From assembly GCA_035544675.1 (NCBI GenBank), contig DATKCA010000007.1:1-61757 (forward strand): a stretch of DNA of 61,757 nucleotides, written 5' to 3'. Below the pieces are notes generated by a model. It was not told where the DNA came from, did no database searches, and worked only from the letters and a program-made list of their open reading frames with translations. Each line of letters opens with the position of its first letter. Within the stretch, counting starts at the first letter, position 1. The translations under genes were made by a program, and so were the position numbers. This DNA comes from DATKCA01 sp035544675. GTDB taxonomy: Bacteria > Acidobacteriota > Thermoanaerobaculia > Gp7-AA8. Positions 16,329 through 27,926 of this stretch are shown piece after piece.

Positions 16329-17282
16329 TTACGGCACAACGGTCGTCCCGTCCTCCCCTGCCAGCGCCTCGCGAACGCGCCCGACATCGGTGATGAGGAC
16401 CGGCCTGCCGGTCGCGCGCACGAACCGGATCGCCGAGTCGATCTTCGGCCCCATGGAGCCGGCCGGAAACTGTCCCGAGGCCAGGTACTTTTCCGCCTCG
16501 GCGACGGTGAGCCGGTCGAGGTCCTTCTGCGAGGGCATTCCGAAGTCGAGGGAGACCTTGGCCACTCCGGTGAGGATGATGAAGAGGTCCGCAGCGAGCT
16601 GACCGGCCAGAAGCGCCGAGGCGAAGTCCTTGTCGATGACAGCCTCGATGCCGCGCCACTGGCCGTCGCGCCCCCGCACGACGGGAATCCCGCCGCCACC
16701 GGCGGCGATGACCACGGATGCAGTGTCGAGCATGTTCTCGATCGTGGCCACGTTCATGATGCGCAGCGGTTGTGGTGAAGGGACGACGTGCCGCCAGCCG
16801 CGTCCGGAGTCCTCCCGCATCGTCCAGCCCAGGTCGCGCTCGAGGGCCTCGGCGCGGTAGCGGGTGAAGAAGGGGCCGATCGGCTTGGTGGGCCGTTTGA
16901 ATGCGACGTCGGCCGGATCGACCTCCACTTCCGTCAGAACGGTCGTGACGTCGCCGGCCAGGCCGACGCTCTCCAGCCGGTTCCGGATGGCCAGCTGCAG
17001 CAGGAAGCCGATCGAGCCTTCGGTCTGAGCCACGGCGACATCGAGAGTCTGAGGCGGAATCTTCGTCGATGCTTCTTCAGCCTGTACGAGGATGTTGCCG
17101 ACCTGCGGCCCGTTTCCGTGCACGACGATCAGCCTGTAGCCGTGGCGCACGATCTCGACGAGCCAACGCGCGGCCTGCTTCGCGCGCGCGATCTGCTCCT
17201 CCTGCGTGCCGCGATCCTCGGAACGGAGCAGAGCGTTACCACCGAATGCCACCACCGCCAGCTTGTAGTCGCGCTCTCTCAA
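16329..17282 (-). CDS. arcC: Carbamate kinase
   Basis: A 317-residue amino-acid-kinase-fold enzyme that makes ATP from carbamoyl phosphate in the last step of the arginine deiminase pathway. Signatures: VAFGGNALL at the N-terminus, VVHGNGPQVGNILVQ, VIAAGGGGIPVV, the EAVIDKDFASALLA catalytic lysine region and the C-terminal GSMGPKIDSAIRFV. It starts 3 nt after arcA, so they form one operon. The ornithine carbamoyltransferase (arcB) and arginine/ornithine antiporter (arcD) are not adjacent. Confidence 0.97.
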   Translation of the reverse strand: MRERDYKLAVVAFGGNALLRSEDRGTQEEQIARAKQAARWLVEIVRHGYRLIVVHGNGPQVGNILVQAEEASTKIPPQTLDVAVAQTEGSIGFLLQLAIRNRLESVGLAGDVTTVLTEVEVDPADVAFKRPTKPIGPFFTRYRAEALERDLGWTMREDSGRGWRHVVPSPQPLRIMNVATIENMLDTASVVIAAGGGGIPVVRGRDGQWRGIEAVIDKDFASALLAGQLAADLFIILTGVAKVSLDFGMPSQKDLDRLTVAEAEKYLASGQFPAGSMGPKIDSAIRFVRATGRPVLITDVGRVREALAGEDGTTVVP

Positions 17283-17285
17283 TCG

Positions 17286-18554
17286 TCAGACATCCTCGCG
17301 CTCGAGCGGCATGGTCATGCAGCGCGGTCCGCCCCGCGCGCGGGATAGCTCGTTGCCCTGGATCTGCAGAGCATATTTTTTGTCGGTCCACGTCTCCAGC
17401 TCCACGCGACCGAGCAGCAGATCGTCCTCATAGATGATGTGGTAGTCGCGCGCGGCGAGCTGCTCGGCGGTGCGGACGTTGCGCTCGTAGAGCAGGATGA
17501 TGCCCGGCGCGAGCGCGAACGCGTTGGCTCCGTCCGTCCACTGTTCGCGCTGCTGGTCGACGGCGCGCTTGCCCCCGCAATAGATCGGCTCGAAGTCCAT
17601 GCCGACTTTTTTCAACGCCTTGAGAACCGACTTCTGTTCGGTGACGGTGGTCTCGCGACGGGTCAGATCGAGCGTGGTGACTCTGGCGGCCTCGCTTCCG
17701 CCGGACAGGATGACGGGCGGATAGATCAGGCACTCGTGACCGCTGGTGAAGGTGAAGACGGTGTCGAGGTGCATGAAGGAGCGCTGTCGCGGCAGCTCGA
17801 CGACGATGATCGTTTCCACGCCGGCGTCCGCGGCCTTGAGCGCAGCGGCGAGCTGGTTGATGGCCGGCTTGTTGGTCCGTTCGGTGAGACCGACCAGGAG
17901 GACGTCGCGGCGGGCCACGATGATGTCGCCCCCCTCCAGCGTCGGCGCGTTCCTCGGGATCGGGCGCTCCGGCTTGCCGTGCATGAAATCGAGCAGGAAG
18001 TTGTCGCGGTCGCGGAAAAGGCGGTGATAGGTGAAGACGTAGTCGGAGAGGAGCGCTTCCCGGCGCCGCGCCTGCGTGGCCATCGAGCAGATCACGACTC
18101 GATCGCCGATCACCACCTGCGGATCGCGCATGAAGAAGAGGTTCGGAACCGGGAACAGGTCGAACTTCGGAAGCTTGCCGGAGCCTTCGCGCTCGTTGGG
18201 AATGCCGCTGATGAGGACCTCGGCGAGCGCGGCCGCGGTCTGGTCCAGAAGCCACTTCACCAGCTTCCGGCCCAGCTTGTTGCGGGCGGCCAGGTCGCGG
18301 ACCACGCGCTTCTTGATCTTCTCGTCCTCCAGGATGTCCTCGAGCAGGTCCTGGATGTCGTAGATCTCCTCCGCCACGTAGCGGATGAGCTGTTGAAACC
18401 GGCGATGCTCCTCGCGGGCCACCTGTCCGTAGAGGATGTCGTCGAACAGGAGCTGGGCCATCATGGGCGGCACCATGAGGTCGATCTCACGGCCCGGTTC
18501 GTGGACGAGCACGCGCTTCAGGCGGCCGGTCTCGCTGGTCACATTCAATCGCAT
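17286..18554 (-). CDS. arcA: Arginine deiminase
   Basis: A 422-residue enzyme that hydrolyses arginine to citrulline and ammonia. The catalytic cysteine is C412 in GRGGPRCMTMP. LEGGDI and FMHLDTVFTF provide the acidic/histidine residues, and FMRDPQ is the substrate loop. The ATG at 18554 begins MRLNVTSETG, the usual N-terminus; an in-frame codon at 18581 would place the start upstream of the -10 hexamer at 18565-18570. There is no Shine-Dalgarno. Pathway partner arcC follows by 3 nt. Confidence 0.97.
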   Translation of the reverse strand: MRLNVTSETGRLKRVLVHEPGREIDLMVPPMMAQLLFDDILYGQVAREEHRRFQQLIRYVAEEIYDIQDLLEDILEDEKIKKRVVRDLAARNKLGRKLVKWLLDQTAAALAEVLISGIPNEREGSGKLPKFDLFPVPNLFFMRDPQVVIGDRVVICSMATQARRREALLSDYVFTYHRLFRDRDNFLLDFMHGKPERPIPRNAPTLEGGDIIVARRDVLLVGLTERTNKPAINQLAAALKAADAGVETIIVVELPRQRSFMHLDTVFTFTSGHECLIYPPVILSGGSEAARVTTLDLTRRETTVTEQKSVLKALKKVGMDFEPIYCGGKRAVDQQREQWTDGANAFALAPGIILLYERNVRTAEQLAARDYHIIYEDDLLLGRVELETWTDKKYALQIQGNELSRARGGPRCMTMPLEREDV

Positions 18555-18564
18555 TGCGGTCGCG

Positions 18565-18570
18565 ATTCTA
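18565..18570 (-). promoter_or_regulatory. -10 element TAGAAT of a probable leaderless arcA promoter
   Basis: TAGAAT on the minus strand ends 10 nt before the arcA ATG, with no Shine-Dalgarno in between. Confidence 0.55.
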
Positions 18571-18609
18571 TGGGAACCCAACTTCGGGTACGATCAACGC
18601 CCGGTCCAA

Positions 18610-19452
18610 ATGGTTCGCGTACTCCTTTTCCGCCTCGTCCTCGCGGGCTCGCTCTGCGTTCCCCTCGTTGCCGCGCCCCGCCTCACTTTCGAGCGCACCA
18701 TCCCCCCACCGCTGAACCTCGGCGGTGCCACCGATCTGGCTGTGGTCTATGCCATCGGCGACAGCGACCGCATCGGCATGTTTCTGGACACATTCATCGA
18801 TCAGACCAATCGCTCAGGGCTGCTTCGGGTGGTGGACAGCACCGGCCCGGGGCCTGGGTCCGCGGAAGTGCTGATTCGCATCGGCTCGTTCACCTGCCGC
18901 ACCGCCGACCGGTCGGCCGAGGGGAGCACCTACAACTACGAGGGCCGGCGCGTGAAACGGCGGCACCGCTTCGTCGACGCCGTGTGCGAGGCGAGGCTGG
19001 AGCTCCTGAACGGGAAAACGCGAACGCGGCTGGCGATGGTTCGCGTTTCGGGCCAGGGCACCTCCCCGCGAGTGGATCGGCTCACCGGAGAAGAGGGCAG
19101 CGTTGCGCTCGATCAGGCCGCTCGGTACACGGCGATCAGCGCGGCCGACAAGATCACGCCTCGCCGGGTGCGCGAAACGATCGCGCTCATCGAGGACGCG
19201 CCGCGTTTCAGCGAGGGAATGACCATGATCGACTCCGGACGCCCCCAGGAGGCCCGGCGCATCTGGGAGGCGGAGGCGAAGCGCGACGCGACGTCGGCGG
19301 CGCTTCGTTTCAATCTCGCCGCGCTGTGCGAGGCGGCCGGCGACGTGCCGGCGGCGGCTCGGCATTACGCCGACCTGAAACGTCTGGCGCCGAACGAGAA
19401 GCGTTTTCGCGCCGAGTTCGAGATGTTCCGCCGGCGCAACGGGCTGAAGTAA
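18610..19452 (+). CDS. Secreted protein with CsgG-like N-terminal half and C-terminal TPR
   Basis: A 280-residue protein with a signal peptide (MVRVLLFRLVLAGSLCVPLVAA). The middle part has the look of proteins that assemble a lipoprotein/CsgG-type domain: FERTIPPPLNLGGATDLAVV, then alternating strands and a GEEGSVALDQAARYTAISAADKI helix. Residues about 215-275 form a TPR-like pair (ALRFNLAALCEAAGDVPAAARHYADL). No catalytic motif is seen. The domain call is inference. The ATG at 18610 was chosen because a signal peptide follows directly; the frame is open further upstream into arcA. It diverges from arcA. Confidence 0.65.
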   Translation: MVRVLLFRLVLAGSLCVPLVAAPRLTFERTIPPPLNLGGATDLAVVYAIGDSDRIGMFLDTFIDQTNRSGLLRVVDSTGPGPGSAEVLIRIGSFTCRTADRSAEGSTYNYEGRRVKRRHRFVDAVCEARLELLNGKTRTRLAMVRVSGQGTSPRVDRLTGEEGSVALDQAARYTAISAADKITPRRVRETIALIEDAPRFSEGMTMIDSGRPQEARRIWEAEAKRDATSAALRFNLAALCEAAGDVPAAARHYADLKRLAPNEKRFRAEFEMFRRRNGLK

Positions 19453-19593
19453 GGGAGCCTCACGCGGCGACCCTCCACCTACTTCGTGGCGTTGTTGATC
19501 TCGATCTGACGCGGCTGCGACTCCTCGGTCGGAAGTCTTCCACGGCGGCCGCTGTTCTCAGGAACTCGACCCCCGATCCAGATCCAGTCTGAA

Positions 19594-21207
19594 ATGAGCG
19601 CAATTCCGGAAAATACCGATGAGCTGAGCCGCGAGGTGGCGCGAAGGAGAACCTTCGCCATCATTTCCCACCCCGACGCCGGAAAGACCACGCTCACCGA
19701 GAAACTGCTCCTCTATGGCGGCGCGATTGACGTCGCCGGCGCCGTCCGCACACGCAAGGCTCAGCGTCACGCCACTTCCGACTGGATGGCCATCGAGCAG
19801 AGCCGCGGCATCTCCATCACCTCGACGGTGCTGCAGTTCGAGTTCGACGGCTACTGCCTGAATCTCCTCGACACGCCAGGCCACGAAGACTTCAGCGAAG
19901 ACACGTACCGGACGCTGGCGGCGACCGACAGCGCCGTGATGGTGCTGGACAGCGCGAAGGGGATCGAACCGCAGACACGCAAGCTGTTCGAGGTCTGTCG
20001 CATGAGGCAGATCCCGATCATCTGCTTCATCAACAAGCTCGATCATCCGGGGCGCGATCCGTTCGATCTCATTGGCGAGATCGAACGGGAGCTGGGCGTG
20101 GCCGCGGTGCCGATGAACTGGCCGATCGGCAACGGCCCGAACTTCCAGGGCGTGTTCGATCTCCGCCGCCAGAGGGTCCTTCGCTTCGAGCGGACAGCCC
20201 ACGGGCAGTCGATTGCGCCGGTCACCGTGTCGGGACTCTCCGATCCCGTGCTGGAGGACGAGCTCGGCCCGCAGGCGTGGGAGGAGCTTCGCGAGGCCGC
20301 CGAGCTCCTCGAAGGCGCGGGCTCGGCATTCAACTTCAAGGAGTTCAATCGCGGTCACGTCGTGCCGGTATTCTTCGGCAGCGCGATCAACAACTTCGGC
20401 GTGGAGGCGTTCCTGCGCGCGCTCCTCGAGCTCGCCCCTCCGCCGGGGACGCGCACTGTCCGGGCCGGCGAGGAAGAGCGCCTGCTCGAGCCCACTTCAG
20501 CCGAGTTCAGCGGATTTGTCTTCAAGATCCAGGCGAACATGGACAAGCGGCATCGCGACCGGCTGGCCTTCATGCGCGTCTGTTCCGGCGTGTTCGAGAA
20601 GGACATGGTCGTGCACCACGGCCGCCTGGCCCGCGAGGTGCGCATGACCCGGCCTCACCGGCTCTTCGCGCGCGATCGCGAGACGATCGAGAAGGCCTAT
20701 CCCGGCGACGTCATCGGCTTCGTCAATCCCGGTCTCTTCCAGATCGGCGACGCCGTCTCGACCACCGGTCCCATCGAGTTCGCCCGCATCCCGCGCTTCG
20801 CCCCCGAGCACTTCGCGATGCTTCGCGCGAAGCAGGTCACGCGTCAGAAGCAGTTCCAGAAAGGCCTCCAGCAGCTTCAGGAGGAAGGCGTCATGCAGGT
20901 CCTCACCATCCATGAAGGACTGCGCAGCGAGCCGGTTCTGGCCGTCGTCGGCGAGCTTCAGTTCGACGTGCTGCGGTCGCGTCTGGAGACCGAGTACGAC
21001 GTCGAGACAACCATTCAGACGCTCCCCTACAAGCTGGCGCGATGGGTGGCCCGCGACGCCGCCCTCGTGGCCCGGATGACGCTGCCCAGCAAGAGCCGCA
21101 TCGCCGTCGACTCCGCCGGCCAGACCGTCATTCTCTTCACCTCTCCGTGGGAGCTCGAGTACGCCGAGAAGGAGAATCCGGACGTCGAGTTCAAGGTCGC
21201 GTCGTGA
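19594..21207 (+). CDS. prfC: Peptide chain release factor 3
   Basis: A 537-residue translational GTPase that recycles RF1/RF2 after termination. G1 SHPDAGKTT at 25-33, RGISITSTV (G2), DTPGHEDFSEDTYR (G3), NKLD (G4), and the RF3-specific C-terminal QFDVLRSRLETEYDVE. Length fits the family. No Shine-Dalgarno is apparent before the ATG at 19594, and no clear -10 lies close by. The 140 nt upstream contain no gene I can support. Confidence 0.97.
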   Translation: MSAIPENTDELSREVARRRTFAIISHPDAGKTTLTEKLLLYGGAIDVAGAVRTRKAQRHATSDWMAIEQSRGISITSTVLQFEFDGYCLNLLDTPGHEDFSEDTYRTLAATDSAVMVLDSAKGIEPQTRKLFEVCRMRQIPIICFINKLDHPGRDPFDLIGEIERELGVAAVPMNWPIGNGPNFQGVFDLRRQRVLRFERTAHGQSIAPVTVSGLSDPVLEDELGPQAWEELREAAELLEGAGSAFNFKEFNRGHVVPVFFGSAINNFGVEAFLRALLELAPPPGTRTVRAGEEERLLEPTSAEFSGFVFKIQANMDKRHRDRLAFMRVCSGVFEKDMVVHHGRLAREVRMTRPHRLFARDRETIEKAYPGDVIGFVNPGLFQIGDAVSTTGPIEFARIPRFAPEHFAMLRAKQVTRQKQFQKGLQQLQEEGVMQVLTIHEGLRSEPVLAVVGELQFDVLRSRLETEYDVETTIQTLPYKLARWVARDAALVARMTLPSKSRIAVDSAGQTVILFTSPWELEYAEKENPDVEFKVAS

Positions 21208-21223
21208 AGTTCACGGTGAACTG

Positions 21224-22357
21224 CTACAAACGCATCTCCTGCGCATCGACGCCCAACTCCCGGCACCACTGCACGTATTCGAACGGTGAGATCTCCGACG
21301 GCTTGATCTCGCTGCGCCCGCCCCAGAACACGTTCGTATAGCTCACCGGCATCCCCATCGAGACCAGATGCTCGTCGATGGCGCGCTTGTGGGCGAGCAC
21401 GAGCTCCTTGTCGGTCCCATGCGCGACGGCCATGATGTTCACGTTGCGGAACTCCGCGCCCCCCTCGCGCCAGTAGCAGTGCGTGAGTATGTGGAAGCGC
21501 CCGATCTCCCGGCCCGCCTCGATCTCCCGCCCGGGCGGAACGGCCCAGTGGAACAGGGCATTGAACCGGGTCACGCGCTCACCGGTCTGCAGCGGCTTCA
21601 CGTGCTCGAGGAACGTCGAGAAGCGGCCGATGACGCCCCGGCTGTTCAGGCTCTCCGCCACTTCGAAGAACGTCTCCAGCGGAACTCCCGCCTCCACGGC
21701 GCGGTGCGTCCAGACGTCGCTGGTCACCTCCTCGGGCGTGAGCTCGCGCTTCAGCGCGGTCAGCACACGCCACTCCAGATCGCTGAGCTCGGCCTTGCGT
21801 GAATCCTTCACTTCGGCGAGCTCCTCCGACTTGCTCCCGGGCTCCATTCCCTTCCTGCGCACATGGCCGACGCCGAGGGCGAAGATGCGGTTGGCGGGCA
21901 TGACGCGGAAGTGGCCGGCACCGGAAAGGCGCCCCAGGAGCCCGCAATGCTTCTCGAGCGAGTAGCCCTGCGGAACCTTGACCGTCGTCCAGAGTCGATA
22001 GTTCGATCCCGGCGTCGCTGCATCCGTGGAGCGGATGACCACGTGGCCGGAGAACGGATCCTTCTGAAACATGAAATCGAATGCCGCCTCGAGCTTCTCC
22101 GGCGGGAACTGCCACGCCACGAGCGCCCCCTCGGCCAGATTCGTCGCCATCAGCGTCTGCCGCACCCGCCGGATCGTCCCCGCGCGCAGCATCGCCGCGA
22201 TACGTTCCAGCACGGTCTCCACGTCCAGGCCGGACATCCCGGCGATCGTCCCGAACGGATCCCGCACAAAGCCCTGAATCCTGTCTTCGGACACCGAGAG
22301 GATCCGGGCGTTGATCGGGTCGGTGTGTGCGATCGGGACGCCGGCCGCTGTGGTCAT
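21224..22357 (-). CDS. Two-repeat Lrp/AsnC-fold protein, siroheme decarboxylase (AhbA/B)-like
   Basis: A 378-residue protein made of two similar halves. Each has a winged helix (about 15-70, INARILSV and MSGLDVETVLERIAAMLRAGTIRRV; about 205-260, LSDLEWRVLTALK and ESLNSRGVIGRFS) followed by a ferredoxin-like RAM-type fold. Fused tandem Lrp-like halves recall siroheme decarboxylase subunits AhbA and AhbB of the alternative heme route and NirD/L-type proteins. No heme-pathway genes flank it, so a transcriptional regulator is equally possible. ATG 22357 is preceded by TATCTT at 8 nt and no Shine-Dalgarno; a start at 22390 is less likely because it would overlap that promoter. Confidence 0.6.
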   Translation of the reverse strand: MTTAAGVPIAHTDPINARILSVSEDRIQGFVRDPFGTIAGMSGLDVETVLERIAAMLRAGTIRRVRQTLMATNLAEGALVAWQFPPEKLEAAFDFMFQKDPFSGHVVIRSTDAATPGSNYRLWTTVKVPQGYSLEKHCGLLGRLSGAGHFRVMPANRIFALGVGHVRRKGMEPGSKSEELAEVKDSRKAELSDLEWRVLTALKRELTPEEVTSDVWTHRAVEAGVPLETFFEVAESLNSRGVIGRFSTFLEHVKPLQTGERVTRFNALFHWAVPPGREIEAGREIGRFHILTHCYWREGGAEFRNVNIMAVAHGTDKELVLAHKRAIDEHLVSMGMPVSYTNVFWGGRSEIKPSEISPFEYVQWCRELGVDAQEMRL

Positions 22358-22365
22358 GGGCGGCG

Positions 22366-22371
22366 AAGATA
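22366..22371 (-). promoter_or_regulatory. -10-like element TATCTT of a probable leaderless promoter
   Basis: TATCTT on the minus strand ends 8 nt before the ATG at 22357; no Shine-Dalgarno is present. Confidence 0.4.
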
Positions 22372-22383
22372 ACACGCGGCGCG

Positions 22384-22412
22384 TTGACAAAGGGTTGGCG
22401 CTCCCTTAGTCT
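22384..22412 (+). promoter_or_regulatory. metH promoter, -35 TTGACA / -10 TAGTCT
   Basis: A perfect TTGACA (22384-22389), a 17-nt spacer and TAGTCT (22407-22412) lie directly before the riboswitch aptamer. Transcription would begin near 22418, at the 5' edge of the aptamer. Confidence 0.75.
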
Positions 22413-22416
22413 CACG

Positions 22417-22470
22417 GCACCTGGACTGATTTGGGGGCGGCTTGCAACCAGGTTAAAAAAAGCTAAAGGG
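22417..22470 (+). promoter_or_regulatory. SAM-II riboswitch aptamer controlling metH
   Basis: The conserved SAM-II blocks appear in order: ACCTGG (22419-22424) pairs with CCAGGT (22448-22453) as P1. Between them are CTGATTTG and the near-invariant GGCTTGCAACC; after P1 come GTTAAAAAAAGCTAAAGG with the pseudoknot strand. These match the metA-type SAM-II motif known mainly from Alphaproteobacteria. The aptamer is placed between the promoter and an intrinsic terminator ahead of metH, so high S-adenosylmethionine should switch off methionine synthase. Aptamer identity is well supported; the switching mode is inferred. Confidence 0.9.
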
Positions 22471-22500
22471 CCGGCAGCTCGTACGCGAAGACTCTGACTC

Positions 22501-22530
22501 GCCCCGCTTCCAGGCGGGGCTTTTTGTTTT
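22501..22530 (+). terminator. Rho-independent terminator in the metH leader
   Basis: GCCCCGC (22501-22507) pairs with GCGGGGC (22514-22520) around a 6-nt loop, then TTTTTGTTTT. It lies 30 nt after the SAM-II aptamer and before the metH Shine-Dalgarno. The 5' arm GCCCC could also pair with GGGGC at 22434-22438 inside the aptamer, a possible antiterminator. Confidence 0.85.
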
Positions 22531-22543
22531 CCGGAGACCACAG

Positions 22544-26230
<3,687 letters not shown>

Positions 26231-26249
26231 AGGTGTGAAACGGCGCCTT

Positions 26250-26738
26250 CTACTGGGCGCCTTCACGGCCCGGCATGGCGTTGACCTGCCTGGTCACCAC
26301 TTCCTGGAACTGTCCGACCGGTGAGTCGAACTGCACCGCCAGCCGGAGCGTCACGGGGCCGTTCGCGCCCATGATCGACGCATCGTCGATCATTGCCGGC
26401 ACCCAGAACTCGACCACCTGGAAGGTGTCGGGCGCGACCACCGTCTGGAACGGACGCGACGTCGTCTCCACGCGATAGGCGCCGTAGCCCATCGAGTTGA
26501 CCGTCACGGTCTTCATCGTGATCGGCTCCGCGGAGCGATTGGCGACGCGCAGCTGATACCGGATCGGGATGGCGCCTTCCACGTGCCTGGCCACGGCCGG
26601 CACGGCGCTGACCTGCTCGATCAGGATCTCTGGTTTGACGATGTCGACTGTGGCCCGGCCAAGACCGCTGTCGGACTTCATCGACGCGCACGCGACTGTG
26701 AAAAGAGCGACAGCCAGGATTCCGACCGATTTGGGCAT
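26250..26738 (-). CDS. Putative lipoprotein of unknown function
   Basis: A 162-residue protein with an N-terminal hydrophobic segment ending in a lipobox-like TVAC (C18), so it is probably an outer-membrane or periplasmic lipoprotein. The remainder reads as an immunoglobulin-like beta-sandwich (IPIRYQLRVANRSAEPITMKTVTV; WVPAMIDD; VTLRLAVQFDSP). No family is recognised. The ATG at 26738 was chosen because the signal sequence begins there; the frame extends 10 codons upstream. It is separated from the upstream TPR gene by a hairpin and converges on metH with a 19-nt gap. Confidence 0.65.
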   Translation of the reverse strand: MPKSVGILAVALFTVACASMKSDSGLGRATVDIVKPEILIEQVSAVPAVARHVEGAIPIRYQLRVANRSAEPITMKTVTVNSMGYGAYRVETTSRPFQTVVAPDTFQVVEFWVPAMIDDASIMGANGPVTLRLAVQFDSPVGQFQEVVTRQVNAMPGREGAQ

Positions 26739-26770
26739 GACAGCCCTCCTGACGAGGCCGCAACGCAAAC

Positions 26771-26800
26771 ACGAAGGGGAGCGATTCCGCCCCCCTTCGT
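26771..26800 (-). terminator. Hairpin between the TPR gene and the lipoprotein gene
   Basis: ACGAAGGGG pairs with CCCCTTCGT, extended by GCG/CGC, with loop ATTC. On the minus strand it is followed by a weak T-rich TGTTTG. It may terminate the upstream TPR gene or act as a processing barrier. Confidence 0.45.
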
Positions 26801-26822
26801 AGACTTCGAAACGTAACGTTCT

Positions 26823-27740
26823 TCACTTGACGTACTTCAGCATCTCTTTGGCCGTGGCCACGTCGCGACCGCTCGGATCGAGCGCGATGTACTTCTCGAG
26901 ATTCGTCTTCGCGTCGGCGTTCTTGCCGGCCCGTACGTACAGCATCCCGAGCTCGTAATACGCCGGGGCGAACGCCTCGTCGGCGACGATGGCCTGCCTC
27001 AGCAGCGGCTCCGCGTCCTTGTCCTTACCGCCGTTGATGGCGCGAGCGGCGTCGTTGAAAAGGAGGGCCGCGTTGGCCGGCAGTTTTCCCTTCACCTCGG
27101 CGGCCCTGGCCTTGTCGCCGGTGGCGGTATACGCCTCGAAGAGCACCGCGTACATGTCGGTGTCATCGCTGTCGAGCTCGATGGCCTTGTTCGCGGCGAC
27201 GATGGCCTCCGGATACTTCTTGGTGCGAGCCTGGACCTTGGCGATGGCGCGCCAGCCGGCCTGCAGATCGGGCTTCGCCGCGACGGCTTCCTGGAACTTG
27301 GCCAGCGCTTCGGCGTCCTTCCCCTCATTCGCGAGCTGAGCGCCGTCGTTGAAGGCGGCCACCGAGGGATCAACCCTGATCTCGCTGGCCGGGACGGTTG
27401 CGGCCGCTGCCGCTGCCGAGGTCAGCTCGACGTCCTTCACGTTCGGCTCGCCGATCCTGAGCTTGATGACCTCTTCGTACGAGCGATAGCCGGGCGCGGC
27501 GTAGGTGAACTTGTACCGGATCGTACCGTTGAGCACGGCAACCGCGTACGAGCCGTCCTTCTTCACCTTGCTGTCGGCCTTGTAGGTCATCGCCTCGGTG
27601 GCGACGACGTTGACCGTCGCATCCGGGATCGGCTTCTTGGTCACGGCATCGAGGACCTTCCCGGTGATGCGCGCCTGGGTCGCAAACGCGTTGGCCGCGA
27701 ATGCGAGCGCGAAAAGAGTCAGCGCGAGTGATCTACGCAT
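26823..27740 (-). CDS. Secreted carboxypeptidase-regulatory-like / TPR protein
   Basis: A 305-residue protein with a signal peptide (MRRSLALTLFALAFAANAFA). Residues about 23-110 are a carboxypeptidase-regulatory-like beta domain (ARITGKVLDAVTKKPIPDATVNVV ... PGYRSYEE). Residues about 125-305 hold at least four TPR units, ending with PAYYELGMLYVRAGKNADAKTNLEKYIALDPSG. It is probably periplasmic and involved in protein contacts; no enzyme motif. AGGAG lies about 9 nt before the ATG, so this gene has a conventional leader. Confidence 0.75.
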   Translation of the reverse strand: MRRSLALTLFALAFAANAFATQARITGKVLDAVTKKPIPDATVNVVATEAMTYKADSKVKKDGSYAVAVLNGTIRYKFTYAAPGYRSYEEVIKLRIGEPNVKDVELTSAAAAAATVPASEIRVDPSVAAFNDGAQLANEGKDAEALAKFQEAVAAKPDLQAGWRAIAKVQARTKKYPEAIVAANKAIELDSDDTDMYAVLFEAYTATGDKARAAEVKGKLPANAALLFNDAARAINGGKDKDAEPLLRQAIVADEAFAPAYYELGMLYVRAGKNADAKTNLEKYIALDPSGRDVATAKEMLKYVK

Positions 27741-27851
27741 GGTTCCGTCTCCTGTTAGTTATCTGAAGTGTCTCCCGACTGTAACGAAGAAGGTTTGTAG
27801 CCCATTTCCGCAATGAGCTCAACCGCGACCATCACACCTGTTTTCCCCTCC

Positions 27852-27917
27852 GATGGAGCGCCGCCAACCGGCGGCGGCTTTCGGTCTGCCGGCCGCCGAG
27901 TCAGCGGCGCGCCACAC
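27852..27917. repeat. REP-like inverted pair downstream of speA
   Basis: TGGAGCGCCGCC with its own GGCGGC hairpin faces an inverted copy ending GCGGCGCGCCAC. The two halves are diverged relatives of the palindrome inserted in trmD. It occupies most of the 185-nt gap between speA and the TPR gene; nothing else is seen there. Confidence 0.7.
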
Positions 27918-27926
27918 TGCAAACCC

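Noticed and set aside
19479..19697. 72-codon minus-strand ORF between the TPR gene and prfC
   Set aside because: Most of it overlaps prfC antisense; no family match and no start signal.
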